DNA from: Paracidovorax avenae
Lineage (GTDB): Bacteria > Pseudomonadota > Gammaproteobacteria > Burkholderiales > Burkholderiaceae_C
NCBI RefSeq assembly: GCF_040892545.1
Contig: NZ_CP156079.1
Span: 3,073,501-3,137,500 of the forward strand
DNA: 64,000 nt
Reading direction: 5' to 3'
The notes beneath the pieces were generated by a model. That model saw nothing but the letters and a program-made list of their open reading frames with translations. It searched no databases and had not been told where the DNA came from. Every line of letters starts with the position of its first letter. Position 1 is the stretch's first letter. The translations under genes and the position numbers were made by a program. This document shows, piece by piece, positions 50,826 through 60,491 of the stretch.

Positions 50826-51404
50826 ATGCACAAACGCCGTTTCCTCACCCACCTTGGCCTCGCCGGCATGCTGCCCGCCGGTTCGGCGCTGGCCCATGCG
50901 CCCGTCCAGCCCCAGCCCGCGCTGCTCACCGTCGCCGGCGCGATCCAGTCCCCCAACCGCGGGGCATTGAATCCCACGGCGGACCTGCTCGCCGCCAAGC
51001 AGGGAGTGCAGTTCAGCCAGGCCCGCAGCTTCGATGCCGCGGCGCTGCAGCACCTGCCGGCCGTCTCCATCAGCCCCACGCTCGAATACGACGGCCAGCG
51101 CCACACCCTCGAAGGTCCGCTGCTCACCACCGTGCTCGCGGCAGCTGGCGCACCGACCCAGGGCTCGGCCACCGTGGTGCTGCGCGCCGTGGACGGCTAC
51201 AACGCCTCCCTGACCGTCGCCGACGCGGACCGCTACCGCATGATCGTCGCGCTGCGCATGGACGGCGCTCCCCTGCCCCTCGGCGGGCTGGGCCCCCAAT
51301 GGGCGGTCTATGACGCGGACAACCTGCCGCAGTTCAAGGACAAGCCCCTCAAGGAACGTTTCGCGCTGGCCCCCTGGGGCCTCTATCTGATCGAAGTGCG
51401 CTAG
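50826..51404 (+). CDS. Small exported protein with a molybdopterin-oxidoreductase-like fold
   Basis: 192 residues from the ATG at 50826. The N-terminus MHKRRFLTHLGLAG resembles a twin-arginine signal (RRFL), cleaved near ALAHA. The mature part (LEYDGQRHTLEGPLLTTVLA, VVLRAVDGYNASLTVADAD, RFALAPWGLYLIEVR) resembles the sulfite-oxidase-type molybdopterin-binding domain. There is no cysteine anywhere in the protein, so the usual molybdenum ligand is missing and catalysis is unlikely. Function unknown. Confidence 0.6.
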   Translation: MHKRRFLTHLGLAGMLPAGSALAHAPVQPQPALLTVAGAIQSPNRGALNPTADLLAAKQGVQFSQARSFDAAALQHLPAVSISPTLEYDGQRHTLEGPLLTTVLAAAGAPTQGSATVVLRAVDGYNASLTVADADRYRMIVALRMDGAPLPLGGLGPQWAVYDADNLPQFKDKPLKERFALAPWGLYLIEVR

Positions 51405-51474
51405 GGCGGCCCGGAATTCTGCCCCGCGGCGGGCCCCGGGGGTGGCGTTGGCGCTATGATCCAGCGCGTTCACG

Positions 51475-51485
51475 CCCCCCCCCCC
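51475..51485 (+). repeat. 11-base poly-C tract upstream of the H-NS-type gene
   Basis: Eleven consecutive Cs lie 22-32 bases before the ATG at 51507. TATGAT at 51455-51460 is a plausible -10, which would put the tract in the 5' untranslated region. Tracts of this length are prone to slippage. Confidence 0.8.
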
Positions 51486-51506
51486 ACAGCCCGCGACAAA
51501 GACAGC

Positions 51507-51866
51507 ATGAAGAGTTTGAAGACGCTGCTTGCAGAGCAAGCAGCCTTGGATGCAGAAATCGCCCGCGAGAAAAAGCAGGCAGCCGCACAGGCGCTGAGCC
51601 AGATCCAGGCCTTGATTGCCGAGTTCGGTTTCACCGCCCAGCAGGTGTTTCCCTGGCAGCCTGCCAAGAAGCACGTTCCCGCCAAGTACCTGGATCCGAA
51701 AACCGGCGCCACCTGGACGGGCCGCGGCAAGCCACCCGCCTGGATCGCCGGGAAGGACCGCGACCAGTTCCTGATCGAAAAGACGGTGACGCAGCCGGCC
51801 CAGCAAGGGCCTTTCCTCGCCGAGATGGCGGCGGCTGCAGCGGCGGCCCGGAACCAAAGGCGCTGA
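51507..51866 (+). CDS. H-NS-family nucleoid protein
   Basis: 119 residues from the ATG at 51507 (MKSLKTLLAEQAALDAEIAR); the upstream ATG at 51456 lies before the poly-C tract. An N-terminal coiled coil for oligomerisation (residues 1-45) precedes the DNA-binding core KYLDPKTGATWTGRGKPPAW, the signature of H-NS proteins, which bind curved AT-rich DNA and silence acquired genes. A short Ala-rich tail follows. Genomes of this group often carry several paralogues. Confidence 0.9.
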   Translation: MKSLKTLLAEQAALDAEIAREKKQAAAQALSQIQALIAEFGFTAQQVFPWQPAKKHVPAKYLDPKTGATWTGRGKPPAWIAGKDRDQFLIEKTVTQPAQQGPFLAEMAAAAAAARNQRR

Positions 51867-52053
51867 TCCGGCCCTCCGTCCCTTTCCTGGTTCGGGCCCA
51901 ACCCTGAACCAGCACCCAGCCACACGCGACGGCGGCAGTCAGGCCGCCTTTGACCGGGCCCGCATGGCCCGGTCGTGCCGCACACGCCCATGCATGTCGC
52001 GCATGCGTATCACCACGCGTCCGAAGCGGACTCCCATGTCCGCAGGCAGTCCT

Positions 52054-52069
52054 TGACGATTTCCTGACG
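52054..52069 (+). promoter_or_regulatory. TGACG direct repeats before eptA
   Basis: TGACG occurs at 52054-52058 and 52065-52069, 11 bp apart, within TTGACGATTTCCTGACGG. Direct repeats at one helical turn are the usual target of OmpR-type regulators, and one is encoded in the same cluster. The repeat is short, so chance is not excluded. Confidence 0.35.
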
Positions 52070-52115
52070 GGCGCTTTCCGACACTGCGCGCAGTTTCACT
52101 CCCTGGAAATTGCGC

Positions 52116-53816
52116 GTGTTTCAACGTCTGACATCCATCCGGCTCCACCCGGTGCAACTGGGCTGGTTCGCTGCCCTGTTCTTCACCACCCTGGGCAACG
52201 CAGTGCTGTGGCGAACGCTGTGGTCCACCGTGGAAGTGGACAGCCTGCGCAGCCTGTGGTTTTTCATCAGCCTGCCGGTCTTCCTGTTCTGCCTTCTGAA
52301 CCTGCTGCTCACGGCGGTCCTGGCCGTGCCGTATGTGCGCAAGCCCCTCCTGGCGCTGCTGGTCGTGGTGAGCGCGGTTTGCAGCTACTTCATGCTGCAT
52401 TACAACGTGCTGATCGACCGCGGCATGGTGCAGAACGCCTTCGAAACCAACCGGGCCGAACTCACGTCGTACCTCTCCGCCCCGTTGCTGCTCACCATCC
52501 TCGTGATGGGTGTCCTGCCCGCCGCCGTGATGGTCCTGCTGCCGACAGGATCGAGCGGGCGCCCGCTGCATGGCGCCCTGTGGTGGCTGGGCAATGTCCT
52601 CGCGACCCTGGCCGTGCTGGCCGCGGTGACCATGGCGTTCTACAAGGACTACGCCTCGCTGCTGCGCAACCACCGGCAGATCAGGGACCAGGTGCTGCCG
52701 TTCAACTTCGTGCGCAACGCCAACGGCTACCTGAAGCGCAGGTACATCGCGAAGCGGCAGGTCCTGCGCACCGTCGGCGAAGACGCCGTGCGCCCGGCGG
52801 CCACCGCGGGCGGGCGGCCCCTGCTTCTGCTGATCGTGGTGGGGGAAACCGCGCGGGCGCGGAATTTCCAGCTCAACGGCTATCCGCGTGCGACCAACCC
52901 GTCGCTGTCGCAGCGCGAGGGCATCATCAGCTTCAGGCACGTGGCATCCTGCGGCACCGCCACGGCCGTTTCCCTGCCCTGCATGTTCTCCCGCATGGGA
53001 CGGGCGCAATACGATGGCGTGCATGCGGCGACGGAGGAAAACCTGCTCGACATCCTGCGCCGCACCGGCATGCACATCCTCTGGCGCAACAACAACAACG
53101 GCGGATGCAAAGGGGTGTGCGAGCGCGTGGACACCGACGACATGCCCACCCTGAAGCCCTCCGGACACTGCACCAACCCGGACGGCACCTGCCATGACGA
53201 TGTGCTGCTGCACCAGCTCGGCGCACGCATCGATGCCATGCGGGGCGACGCGCTGATCGTGCTGCACCAGCTCGGCAGCCACGGGCCCGCGTACTTCGAG
53301 CGCTATCCGGCGCAGGACAAGGTCTTCGCCCCCACCTGCGACACCAACCAGATCCAGAAGTGCAGCAGCGAAGCGCTGGTCAACACCTACGACAACACGC
53401 TGGTCCATACCGACAGGGTGCTGGACAGGACCATCGACCTGCTGCATCGCCATGCGGATGAACGCGACGTGGCCATGCTCTATGTCTCCGATCACGGCGA
53501 ATCGCTCGGAGAGCGCGGGATCTACCTGCATGGCACGCCCTACCCCATCGCGCCCGACGAACAGACGCAGGTGCCCATGGTGATGTGGTTCTCCCCGGCC
53601 TTCGCACAGCGCACCCGCCTCGACCTGGCCTGCCTGCGCGCCAACGCGTCCCGCCAGGACTACAGCCACGACAACCTCTACCACTCCGTGCTGGGCCTGC
53701 TGGATGTCCGCAGCAGCGTGTACCGGCCCGGACTGGACCTGTTCGCCCCCTGCCGCCAGTCCGTGCCGGCGGCGCCGCACACCATCGCCCCAGCAAGGCC
53801 CGCGCAAAGCGCCTGA
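52116..53816 (+). CDS. eptA: Lipid A phosphoethanolamine transferase
   Basis: 566 residues from GTG at 52116, eight bases after GGA; TTG at 52110 is an alternative. EptA adds phosphoethanolamine to lipid A and lowers polymyxin binding. Five N-terminal membrane helices (LGWFAALFFTTLGNAVLW, LLALLVVVSAVCSYFMLHY and others) lead to the periplasmic sulfatase-like domain. That domain holds the catalytic Thr245 in VVGETARARNFQLNGYPR, ASCGTATAVSLPCMFS, and zinc ligands in YVSDHGESLGERGIYLHG. It shares the fold with MCR-type enzymes. It faces a two-component system that may control it. Confidence 0.94.
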   Translation: MFQRLTSIRLHPVQLGWFAALFFTTLGNAVLWRTLWSTVEVDSLRSLWFFISLPVFLFCLLNLLLTAVLAVPYVRKPLLALLVVVSAVCSYFMLHYNVLIDRGMVQNAFETNRAELTSYLSAPLLLTILVMGVLPAAVMVLLPTGSSGRPLHGALWWLGNVLATLAVLAAVTMAFYKDYASLLRNHRQIRDQVLPFNFVRNANGYLKRRYIAKRQVLRTVGEDAVRPAATAGGRPLLLLIVVGETARARNFQLNGYPRATNPSLSQREGIISFRHVASCGTATAVSLPCMFSRMGRAQYDGVHAATEENLLDILRRTGMHILWRNNNNGGCKGVCERVDTDDMPTLKPSGHCTNPDGTCHDDVLLHQLGARIDAMRGDALIVLHQLGSHGPAYFERYPAQDKVFAPTCDTNQIQKCSSEALVNTYDNTLVHTDRVLDRTIDLLHRHADERDVAMLYVSDHGESLGERGIYLHGTPYPIAPDEQTQVPMVMWFSPAFAQRTRLDLACLRANASRQDYSHDNLYHSVLGLLDVRSSVYRPGLDLFAPCRQSVPAAPHTIAPARPAQSA

Positions 53817-53823
53817 ACACCCC

Positions 53824-54066
53824 ATGCCAAGAATCACCGTGGAAAAACATGTCGCCGGCACGCTCGAACGGAGCTTCGAGGTTCCCGCCCTGCTCGTCCG
53901 CGTGGCCGCCCGGGTGCTTCCGGCGTCCGCGCTCACCCGTTTGAAAGACCGTGGCATGGACATCCAGGCCATCCTGCAGGCCTGGAAATCGGGATCACCC
54001 TACGCCTCGTCGATGGAGGTCACCGAAGACGGCGTGCAGAAAAAGGTGTGCCTGCGGGTCTCCTGA
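53824..54066 (+). CDS. Small conserved hypothetical protein after eptA
   Basis: 80 residues (MPRITVEKHVAGTLERSFEV, SALTRLKDRGMDIQAILQAW, VTEDGVQKKVCLRVS). It starts 7 bp after the eptA stop, so it is likely co-transcribed and possibly coupled. No signal peptide or membrane helix. The pattern of a strand, two helices and a C-terminal strand pair suggests a small soluble fold, but I do not recognise the family. No clear Shine-Dalgarno site precedes it. Confidence 0.55.
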   Translation: MPRITVEKHVAGTLERSFEVPALLVRVAARVLPASALTRLKDRGMDIQAILQAWKSGSPYASSMEVTEDGVQKKVCLRVS

Positions 54067-54102
54067 AAATCCCGGGACTCCCCTCCAGGCCCGGCATGGA
54101 AG

Positions 54103-55335
54103 TCAGGCCGGGCCGCGCATGTCCAGCGTGAACCGGCAGCCCCTGTCCGAGCTTTCGACCGCCATGCGCCATCCCAGGTGCTCCACGATACGCTGCACGA
54201 TGGACAGGCCGAGCCCCTCGCCGCTCTGGCGAGCACTGGGCAGAAAGCGCTGGAACTGCCGCGGGTCGATGCTGGCGGGCAAACCAGGCCCCGTGTCCGA
54301 AACGACCAGCGTACTGCCATGCAGGGCGATGCGCACCTCGCCTTCGTCGGTGTATTGGCAGGCATTGCGCAGCAGGTTCCAGACCACGCTGCGCGCCAGT
54401 TCGGCATGGGTGTGCACATCGATGTCCACCGGCGCGTCCAGCACCAGGGCCACGGGCTTGTTCGACAGCCAGGGGGCGCAGCGCGCCATGCATTCCTCGA
54501 TCAGGGGGCGCAGGGGCACGCCGGTCCGCGCCAGGCTCTGCGGATCACGCGAGAGCAGCAGCAGGCAGGCCAACTGGCGCTGCATTTCCTCCGTGGTGCG
54601 CACGATGCGCTCGGCACTGGATGCCAGGTGGCTGCCGGCAGGCAACTGGTGCGCGATGGTTTCCGCGGCACCGGCGATGATCGCCAGGGGCGTGCGCAGC
54701 TCGTGGCTGGCATCGCCCGCGAAGCACCGCTCGCGCTGCAGGAACTGCTCCGCCTCGTCACTGTGCCGGGCGAAGGCCCGTGCCAGCACGCCGATTTCGT
54801 TGGGCGCATCCTGGAACGGAAAGGGTTGCTGCTTGCGCTGCACGGCTTCGGCCAGGCGCCTGATCGGGGTGACGACCCGCTCTGACGTCAATCGCCCCAT
54901 CCAGAACGCGCCCAGCATGCACAGCAGGATGACCAGCGGGGCAAAGCCGTCGATCATGTGCTCCAGGTAGCGGTAGTGCGATCGGTCCCGGAGCAGGTAA
55001 TAGCGCTGGCCGCCGAACTCGAACACCAGCAGGTGCCGGCCGCCCGGCTCGCTCGCGGCGTGGTAGCCCGGGGCGTAACCGCGCAGGGCATCGGGCACCG
55101 TGCGCGCGTCGTGGAACGCGCTGCCCTCGGGCATGGCGGGAACGCTGCCGCGGGCGATATCCGGCTCCAGCCGCCGCGCCTCGCGGTGCAGGCTTTCGGA
55201 GACGCCGTAGGCCCGCCACTCGTCGTAATCCACCTGCTCCGCCAGCACCAGCAACGCCATGACGGCCGCCATCAGCAGCACGAACGACACGGTGATGCGG
55301 GTCCTGAGTGTCATCCGATGGAAGGTGGATCGCAT
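54103..55335 (-). CDS. Sensor histidine kinase (PmrB/QseC-like position)
   Basis: 410 residues. Membrane helix one at about 14-32 (VSFVLLMAAVMALLVLAEQV), a periplasmic sensor of about 95 residues (YHAASEPGGRHLLVFEFGGQ), and helix two near 130-148 (FAPLVILLCMLGAFWMG). Then come HAMP, the H-box with His about 211 (DASHELRTPLAIIAG), an N-box (NLLRNACQYTDEG), and G-boxes (VSDTGPGLP, GEGLGLSIVQRI). Start ATG at 55335 follows GGAG. It is 26 bp behind the response regulator gene and convergent with eptA. Confidence 0.92.
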   Translation of the reverse strand: MRSTFHRMTLRTRITVSFVLLMAAVMALLVLAEQVDYDEWRAYGVSESLHREARRLEPDIARGSVPAMPEGSAFHDARTVPDALRGYAPGYHAASEPGGRHLLVFEFGGQRYYLLRDRSHYRYLEHMIDGFAPLVILLCMLGAFWMGRLTSERVVTPIRRLAEAVQRKQQPFPFQDAPNEIGVLARAFARHSDEAEQFLQRERCFAGDASHELRTPLAIIAGAAETIAHQLPAGSHLASSAERIVRTTEEMQRQLACLLLLSRDPQSLARTGVPLRPLIEECMARCAPWLSNKPVALVLDAPVDIDVHTHAELARSVVWNLLRNACQYTDEGEVRIALHGSTLVVSDTGPGLPASIDPRQFQRFLPSARQSGEGLGLSIVQRIVEHLGWRMAVESSDRGCRFTLDMRGPA

Positions 55336-55361
55336 GAAGTCACTCCGCTCCTGGCACGTCG

Positions 55362-56054
55362 CTATGGGGCAGCCTCGGTGCGCCCCTGCAGGCGCCAGCC
55401 GATGCCGTGCACCGTTTCTATCAGTGCGTGCGTGAAGTTTTTGTCAACCTGCTGGCGCAGGTCGTGGATGTGGGTGCGCAAGGCTCCGCCTTCCGGAGGC
55501 TCGTCACCCCAGAGCAGGTATTCCATCTCCTGCCTGCGCACGACCACGGGAGCGGCACGCACCAGGCACATCATCAGCTTGTGGGTGGTGGGCGTCAGGT
55601 GGATGGCCCGGCCCTGCCGCCACGCGCGGGGCGCACGCGTGTCCACCTGCAGGTCTTCCCAGGCCAGCATTCCCTGCACCTGCCGCCCCTGTGCGCGGCG
55701 CACCAGCGCCTGGATGCGGGCGTCGAGCTCCCTGAGCGAAAATGGCTTGACCAGGTAATCGTCAGCCCCCGCCGCCAGGCCCTGCACGCGATCGTCCACC
55801 GGATCGCGCGCGGTCAGCATCAGCACCGGCACGGGGTTCTGGTGCTCCTCGCGGAGCTTGCGGCACAGCGCCATGCCATCGAGCCGCGGCAGCATCAGGT
55901 CCAGCAGGATGGCGTCGTAATCGTGCTGCGTGGCCATGCGCAGGCCGGTGGCGCCATCGCGTGCATCGTCCAGCACGTAGCCCAGCGGCTCGAAAAAGCC
56001 GTACAGGTTGGCCACCAGCTCGGGGTTGTCTTCGATGATGAGCAGGCGTGTCAT
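55362..56054 (-). CDS. OmpR-family response regulator
   Basis: 230 residues from the ATG at 56054. Receiver domain: MTRLLIIEDNPELVANLYGF, phosphorylation site Asp52 in AILLDLMLPRLDG, and the conserved Lys in DDYLVKPFS. The C-terminal winged helix has HLTPTTHKLMMCLVRAAPVV and LRTHIHDLRQQVDKNF, then VHGIGWRLQ. It is first in the operon with its kinase. The likely target is eptA, by position. Confidence 0.92.
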   Translation of the reverse strand: MTRLLIIEDNPELVANLYGFFEPLGYVLDDARDGATGLRMATQHDYDAILLDLMLPRLDGMALCRKLREEHQNPVPVLMLTARDPVDDRVQGLAAGADDYLVKPFSLRELDARIQALVRRAQGRQVQGMLAWEDLQVDTRAPRAWRQGRAIHLTPTTHKLMMCLVRAAPVVVRRQEMEYLLWGDEPPEGGALRTHIHDLRQQVDKNFTHALIETVHGIGWRLQGRTEAAP

Positions 56055-56123
56055 AGGTGGTCGGCATCTTAGCCAGCGCGGCTGCCGGCCCTCCAGGCGA
56101 GGCGGCAACCGGCCGCGGCTGCG

Positions 56124-57416
56124 CTAGGCGCATGGCCGCCGCGCTCCGGCCATTGCACGCGTCCGCCCGATCACCATCGCCATCCCTGCCGCCGCCAGGC
56201 AGGCCAAGCCCGCACCATACAGCGCAGGCGTATAGGTCAGCAGCAGCGTGCGGGTCAGGCCCGCACCCCATGCGGCCGTGGCAGCGCCCAGCTGATGGGC
56301 TGCGAAAATCCAGCCGAAGACCAGGCCCACTTTCTGGGGACCGAAATGCTGCGCCGTGAGCTTGACCGTGGGCGGCACGGTGGCGATCCAGTCCAGCCCG
56401 TAGAACATGGCGAACAGGCCCAGGCCGTAGAAGGTGAACTCCGAATGCGGCAGCCAGAACAGCGACAGCCCGCGCAGCCCGTAGTACCAGAACAGCAGCT
56501 TGCGGTTGTCATGGCGGTCCGACAGCCAGCCCGACAGCACCGTCCCCACGAAGTCGAAGGCCCCCATCATGGCCAGTACCGACGCAGCCGGCACGGCCAA
56601 CATCCCGCGGTCGCCGCAGAGCGAGATGAAGTGTGTTTGCACCAGGCCGTTGGTGGACAGGCCGCAGATGAAGAAGGTGCCCGCCAACAGCCAGAACGTC
56701 CGGTGGCCCGCTGCTTCGGCCAGCACCCTGAACGGCGTGGCCAGCGTCATGGCCGAGGGCTGGGCCGCACCCGCGGGCGCAGGCTCGCCGCCATAAGGCG
56801 CCAGGCCGACATCGGAGGGCCGGTCGCGCACCAGGGCGAAGACCAGGAGCGCGACCAGCGCGCCACCCGCGCACACGGGGACCGTGGCGGAGCGCCAGCC
56901 CCAGTGCTCGATCATCCAGGCCGCCATCGGCAGGAAGGCCAGCTGGCCCGTGGCCGCGCTGGCCGTGAGCACGCCGACGACCAGCCCCTTGCGCGCCACG
57001 AACCAGCGATTGGCGACGACGGCACCCAGCACCAGGGCCGTCAGCCCCGTACCGATGCCCAGCAGCAGGCTCCAGAGCACGAACAGCTGCCACAGCTGCG
57101 TGGCCTGCGTGACCAGGGCCATGGCGGCGCCGACCAGCAGCAGCCCCGTCACCATGACGGCACGCAGGCCGAATCGCTCCATGAACACGGCGGCAAACGG
57201 GCCCAGCAGGCCGAACAGCGCAAAGCGCAATGCCAGGCTGCTCGATATCTGCTCGGTGCTCCAGCCGAACTCGCGCGAGAGCGGCTGCAGCATGGCGCCC
57301 GGCAGGCCCAGGGCGGCCGACATGGTCAGCATGGTCAGGAAGGTGACGGCCGCGACCAGCCAGCCATAGTGGATGCCATGCCGCTGCATCCAGCGTGCCG
57401 TGGGGGTGGAGAACAT
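56124..57416 (-). CDS. MFS transporter (monocarboxylate/OFA-like)
   Basis: 430 residues from the ATG at 57416, which follows AAGGAA. Twelve membrane helices. Features: GIHYGWLVAAVTFLTMLTMS, LSREFGWSTEQISSSLALRF, ANRWFVARKGLVVGVLTASA and TVLSGWLSDRHDNRKLLF. The N-terminal RHGIHYGWLV and REFGWS motifs are typical of oxalate/formate and monocarboxylate permeases. It lies 38 bp behind the MarR gene on the same strand, so it may be a target of that regulator. Substrate unknown. Confidence 0.88.
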   Translation of the reverse strand: MFSTPTARWMQRHGIHYGWLVAAVTFLTMLTMSAALGLPGAMLQPLSREFGWSTEQISSSLALRFALFGLLGPFAAVFMERFGLRAVMVTGLLLVGAAMALVTQATQLWQLFVLWSLLLGIGTGLTALVLGAVVANRWFVARKGLVVGVLTASAATGQLAFLPMAAWMIEHWGWRSATVPVCAGGALVALLVFALVRDRPSDVGLAPYGGEPAPAGAAQPSAMTLATPFRVLAEAAGHRTFWLLAGTFFICGLSTNGLVQTHFISLCGDRGMLAVPAASVLAMMGAFDFVGTVLSGWLSDRHDNRKLLFWYYGLRGLSLFWLPHSEFTFYGLGLFAMFYGLDWIATVPPTVKLTAQHFGPQKVGLVFGWIFAAHQLGAATAAWGAGLTRTLLLTYTPALYGAGLACLAAAGMAMVIGRTRAMAGARRPCA

Positions 57417-57454
57417 ATCGGTTCCTTCCGGTGGGTGGATGTCTGTGCGGCAGG

Positions 57455-57928
57455 CTATTCGGACCGACGGGCCGCGCCTTCGCCGTCGCCATCGAGCAGG
57501 GCCAGGCATTCATCGATCAATCCATGCAGGGCCGCCACGCGCCCGGCACCCAGGCGCGCATTGAGTTCGCCTTGCGCGGCCTTCCAGCGCTGCTTGGCCT
57601 CCTCGCGCTTGATGCGGCCCGCCTCGGTGATGTGCACCAGGCGGCTGCGCTGGTCTTCGCCCTGGCCCATGCGCACCCAGCCCGCATCGACCAGCGGCTT
57701 GAGGTTGCGCGTCAGCGTCGAGGCATCCATGCGCATGAGCCGTGCGAGGTCCACGGGCCGCACGGGGCCGGCCGCCAGGACATGGCTCAGCAGCGTGTAC
57801 TGCGTGATGCGCATGTCGGCGTCGTGAAGGTGGGCGTCATAGACCAGCCCCACGCTGCGCATGAGCTGGCGCACACGGTGGTTGGTGCAGCCCGAGGGCA
57901 CGGAAGACGGGTCGCGGTTGCTCGGCAT
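57455..57928 (-). CDS. MarR-family transcriptional regulator
   Basis: 157 residues from the ATG at 57928. Winged helix: ITQYTLLSHVLAAGPVRPVD, LARLMRMDASTLTRNLKPLV, GWVRMGQGEDQRSRLVHITE. It overlaps neither neighbour and is divergent from the thioesterase gene across 89 bp holding two identical 12-mers. It would repress itself, the MFS gene behind it and probably the thioesterase gene. Confidence 0.92.
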   Translation of the reverse strand: MPSNRDPSSVPSGCTNHRVRQLMRSVGLVYDAHLHDADMRITQYTLLSHVLAAGPVRPVDLARLMRMDASTLTRNLKPLVDAGWVRMGQGEDQRSRLVHITEAGRIKREEAKQRWKAAQGELNARLGAGRVAALHGLIDECLALLDGDGEGAARRSE

Positions 57929-57938
57929 GGCTTTATTA

Positions 57939-57965
57939 TTGCATATACAACCATTGCATATACAA
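57939..57965. promoter_or_regulatory. Tandem MarR operators TTGCATATACAA
   Basis: The 12-mer TTGCATATACAA occurs twice, at 57939-57950 and 57954-57965, separated by CCA. Each is a near-palindrome (TTG-N6-CAA) of the MarR type. The first copy ends 11 bp before the MarR start codon. Confidence 0.75.
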
Positions 57966-58017
57966 TTAAATACGTGCCGCCAGCCCGGTGGCCCGATCAA
58001 AAGGAAAGACCGACTCC

Positions 58018-58590
58018 ATGGAGCAGCACACCCCACTTTCAGAGGGCGCCCCGCCGTCCGCCCTGCAGGCCTGGCTGGACGAGGAAAGCGCCGTCCGGGC
58101 CCGTCTCGATGCAGGTGCCGGTCCCGGCGTGGTGCGGCCGGAGCAGGCCGCCGGCCGCAGCGGACTGGAACTGATGCAGGCCATGCTGCGCGGCGAGGTC
58201 CCCTACCCACCCATCGCGCAGACGCTGGACTTCCTGCTGGTTGACGTGGGCGAAGGCAGCGCCGTATTCCAGGGCAGGCCCGGCACGGCGCACCTGAACC
58301 CCATGAACGGCATACATGGCGGCTGGTTCGCCACGCTGCTGGATTCGGCGCTGGGTTGCGCCGTCCATACCCGCATGCCGCCCGGGCGGGGATACACCAC
58401 GGCCGAACTGAGCATCAACCTGGTCAAGGGCCTCACGCCGCGCGTGCCACGCGTGCGCGCCGAAGGCCGCGTGCTGCATTGCGGCCGCCAGCTCGCCACG
58501 GCCGAGGCACGCCTGGTGGGTGCTGACGGCACGCTGTATGCCCATGCCACCACCACGTGCCTGGTGTTCGACATGCCGGGGCCCCGCTGA
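58018..58590 (+). CDS. PaaI-type hotdog thioesterase
   Basis: 190 residues from the ATG at 58018, which follows AGGAAAG. The hotdog domain spans about residues 60-185: LDFLLVDVGEGSAVFQGRPG, HLNPMNGIHGGWFATLLDSA with the conserved active-site HGG, TTAELSINLVKGLTPR and GRVLHCGRQLATAEARL. PaaI-type enzymes hydrolyse acyl- or aryl-CoA esters. Control by the divergent MarR protein hints at a role in aromatic or hydroxycinnamoyl-CoA metabolism, which is only inference. Confidence 0.86.
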   Translation: MEQHTPLSEGAPPSALQAWLDEESAVRARLDAGAGPGVVRPEQAAGRSGLELMQAMLRGEVPYPPIAQTLDFLLVDVGEGSAVFQGRPGTAHLNPMNGIHGGWFATLLDSALGCAVHTRMPPGRGYTTAELSINLVKGLTPRVPRVRAEGRVLHCGRQLATAEARLVGADGTLYAHATTTCLVFDMPGPR

Positions 58591-58696
58591 CTTCAGGGCT
58601 CCCGGAGACCCGCGAAGCAAAGGCATGGCCGAAAGAAAGCTTCGTCACCGCCTTCGAACAGGTCGCATCGCCCTGCCTCGTGGCCGTGGCGAAATG

Positions 58697-58730
58697 AAAA
58701 AGCCCCCGATCTCCAAAGAAGATCGAGGGC
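58697..58730 (-). terminator. Terminator of icd
   Basis: The minus strand forms an 11-bp stem with one mismatch (GCCCTCGATCT and AGATCGGGGGC, 58730-58702), a 7-base loop, and TTTTT at 58701-58697. It lies 37 bp beyond the icd stop. The 58591-58696 stretch holds nothing else of note. Confidence 0.8.
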
Positions 58731-58766
58731 CTGCGAGGCATCAGGCGACACCGCCGCGTGACAACC

Positions 58767-60026
<1,260 letters not shown>

Positions 60027-60226
60027 GGAACGGTTATCTCCGGTGGAATGGCGTCCGGGGCGGTGCCCGGCCGGCCTGTGCGACAGGCACAAAACGCAAT
60101 GATTTTAGCGATAAAAATTTGTAGGTCCTGTCTGTCAACGCCCCGGGCTGCGGTATCGTTGTGTCAGGGCTTCGCGGGCCTACGCGGGGCTCGCAAACCT
60201 TCCGAAACTCTCAAGGAAACGGCCAA

Positions 60227-60436
60227 ATGAAAAAACTCCTCGCTGTCCTGATCGCCGGTCTGTTCACCGCCGGCGCTTTCGCCCAGGCTCCGGCCCAGGC
60301 CCCCGCCACGACGTCCGCCCCCATGGCCGCCGATACCGCCGCCCCCGCTCCCACCGCCCAGGCCAAGAAGGCCGGCAAGGGTGCCAAGCACAAGACCGCC
60401 CACAAGAAGAGCAAGAAGCACAAGGCTGCCGCCTGA
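60227..60436 (+). CDS. Small secreted Ala/Pro/Lys-rich protein
   Basis: 69 residues from the ATG at 60227, which follows AAGGA. A signal peptide (MKKLLAVLIAGLFTAGAFAQ) is followed by an Ala/Pro-rich stretch and a strongly basic tail (AKKAGKGAKHKTAHKKSKKH). The mature form would be about 49 residues, disordered and highly positive, in the periplasm. Similar short basic exported proteins are frequent in Comamonadaceae but have no assigned role. A terminator follows. Confidence 0.75.
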   Translation: MKKLLAVLIAGLFTAGAFAQAPAQAPATTSAPMAADTAAPAPTAQAKKAGKGAKHKTAHKKSKKHKAAA

Positions 60437-60491
60437 GGGTTGCCTTCTCCCGTGCAACGGGGATGACCGCCCTGGCGCCGTCCCCGCTCCG

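Noticed and set aside
58591-58696. A small gene between the thioesterase gene and the icd terminator
   Set aside because: No frame has a ribosome site or reasonable length; it is just the convergent gap.
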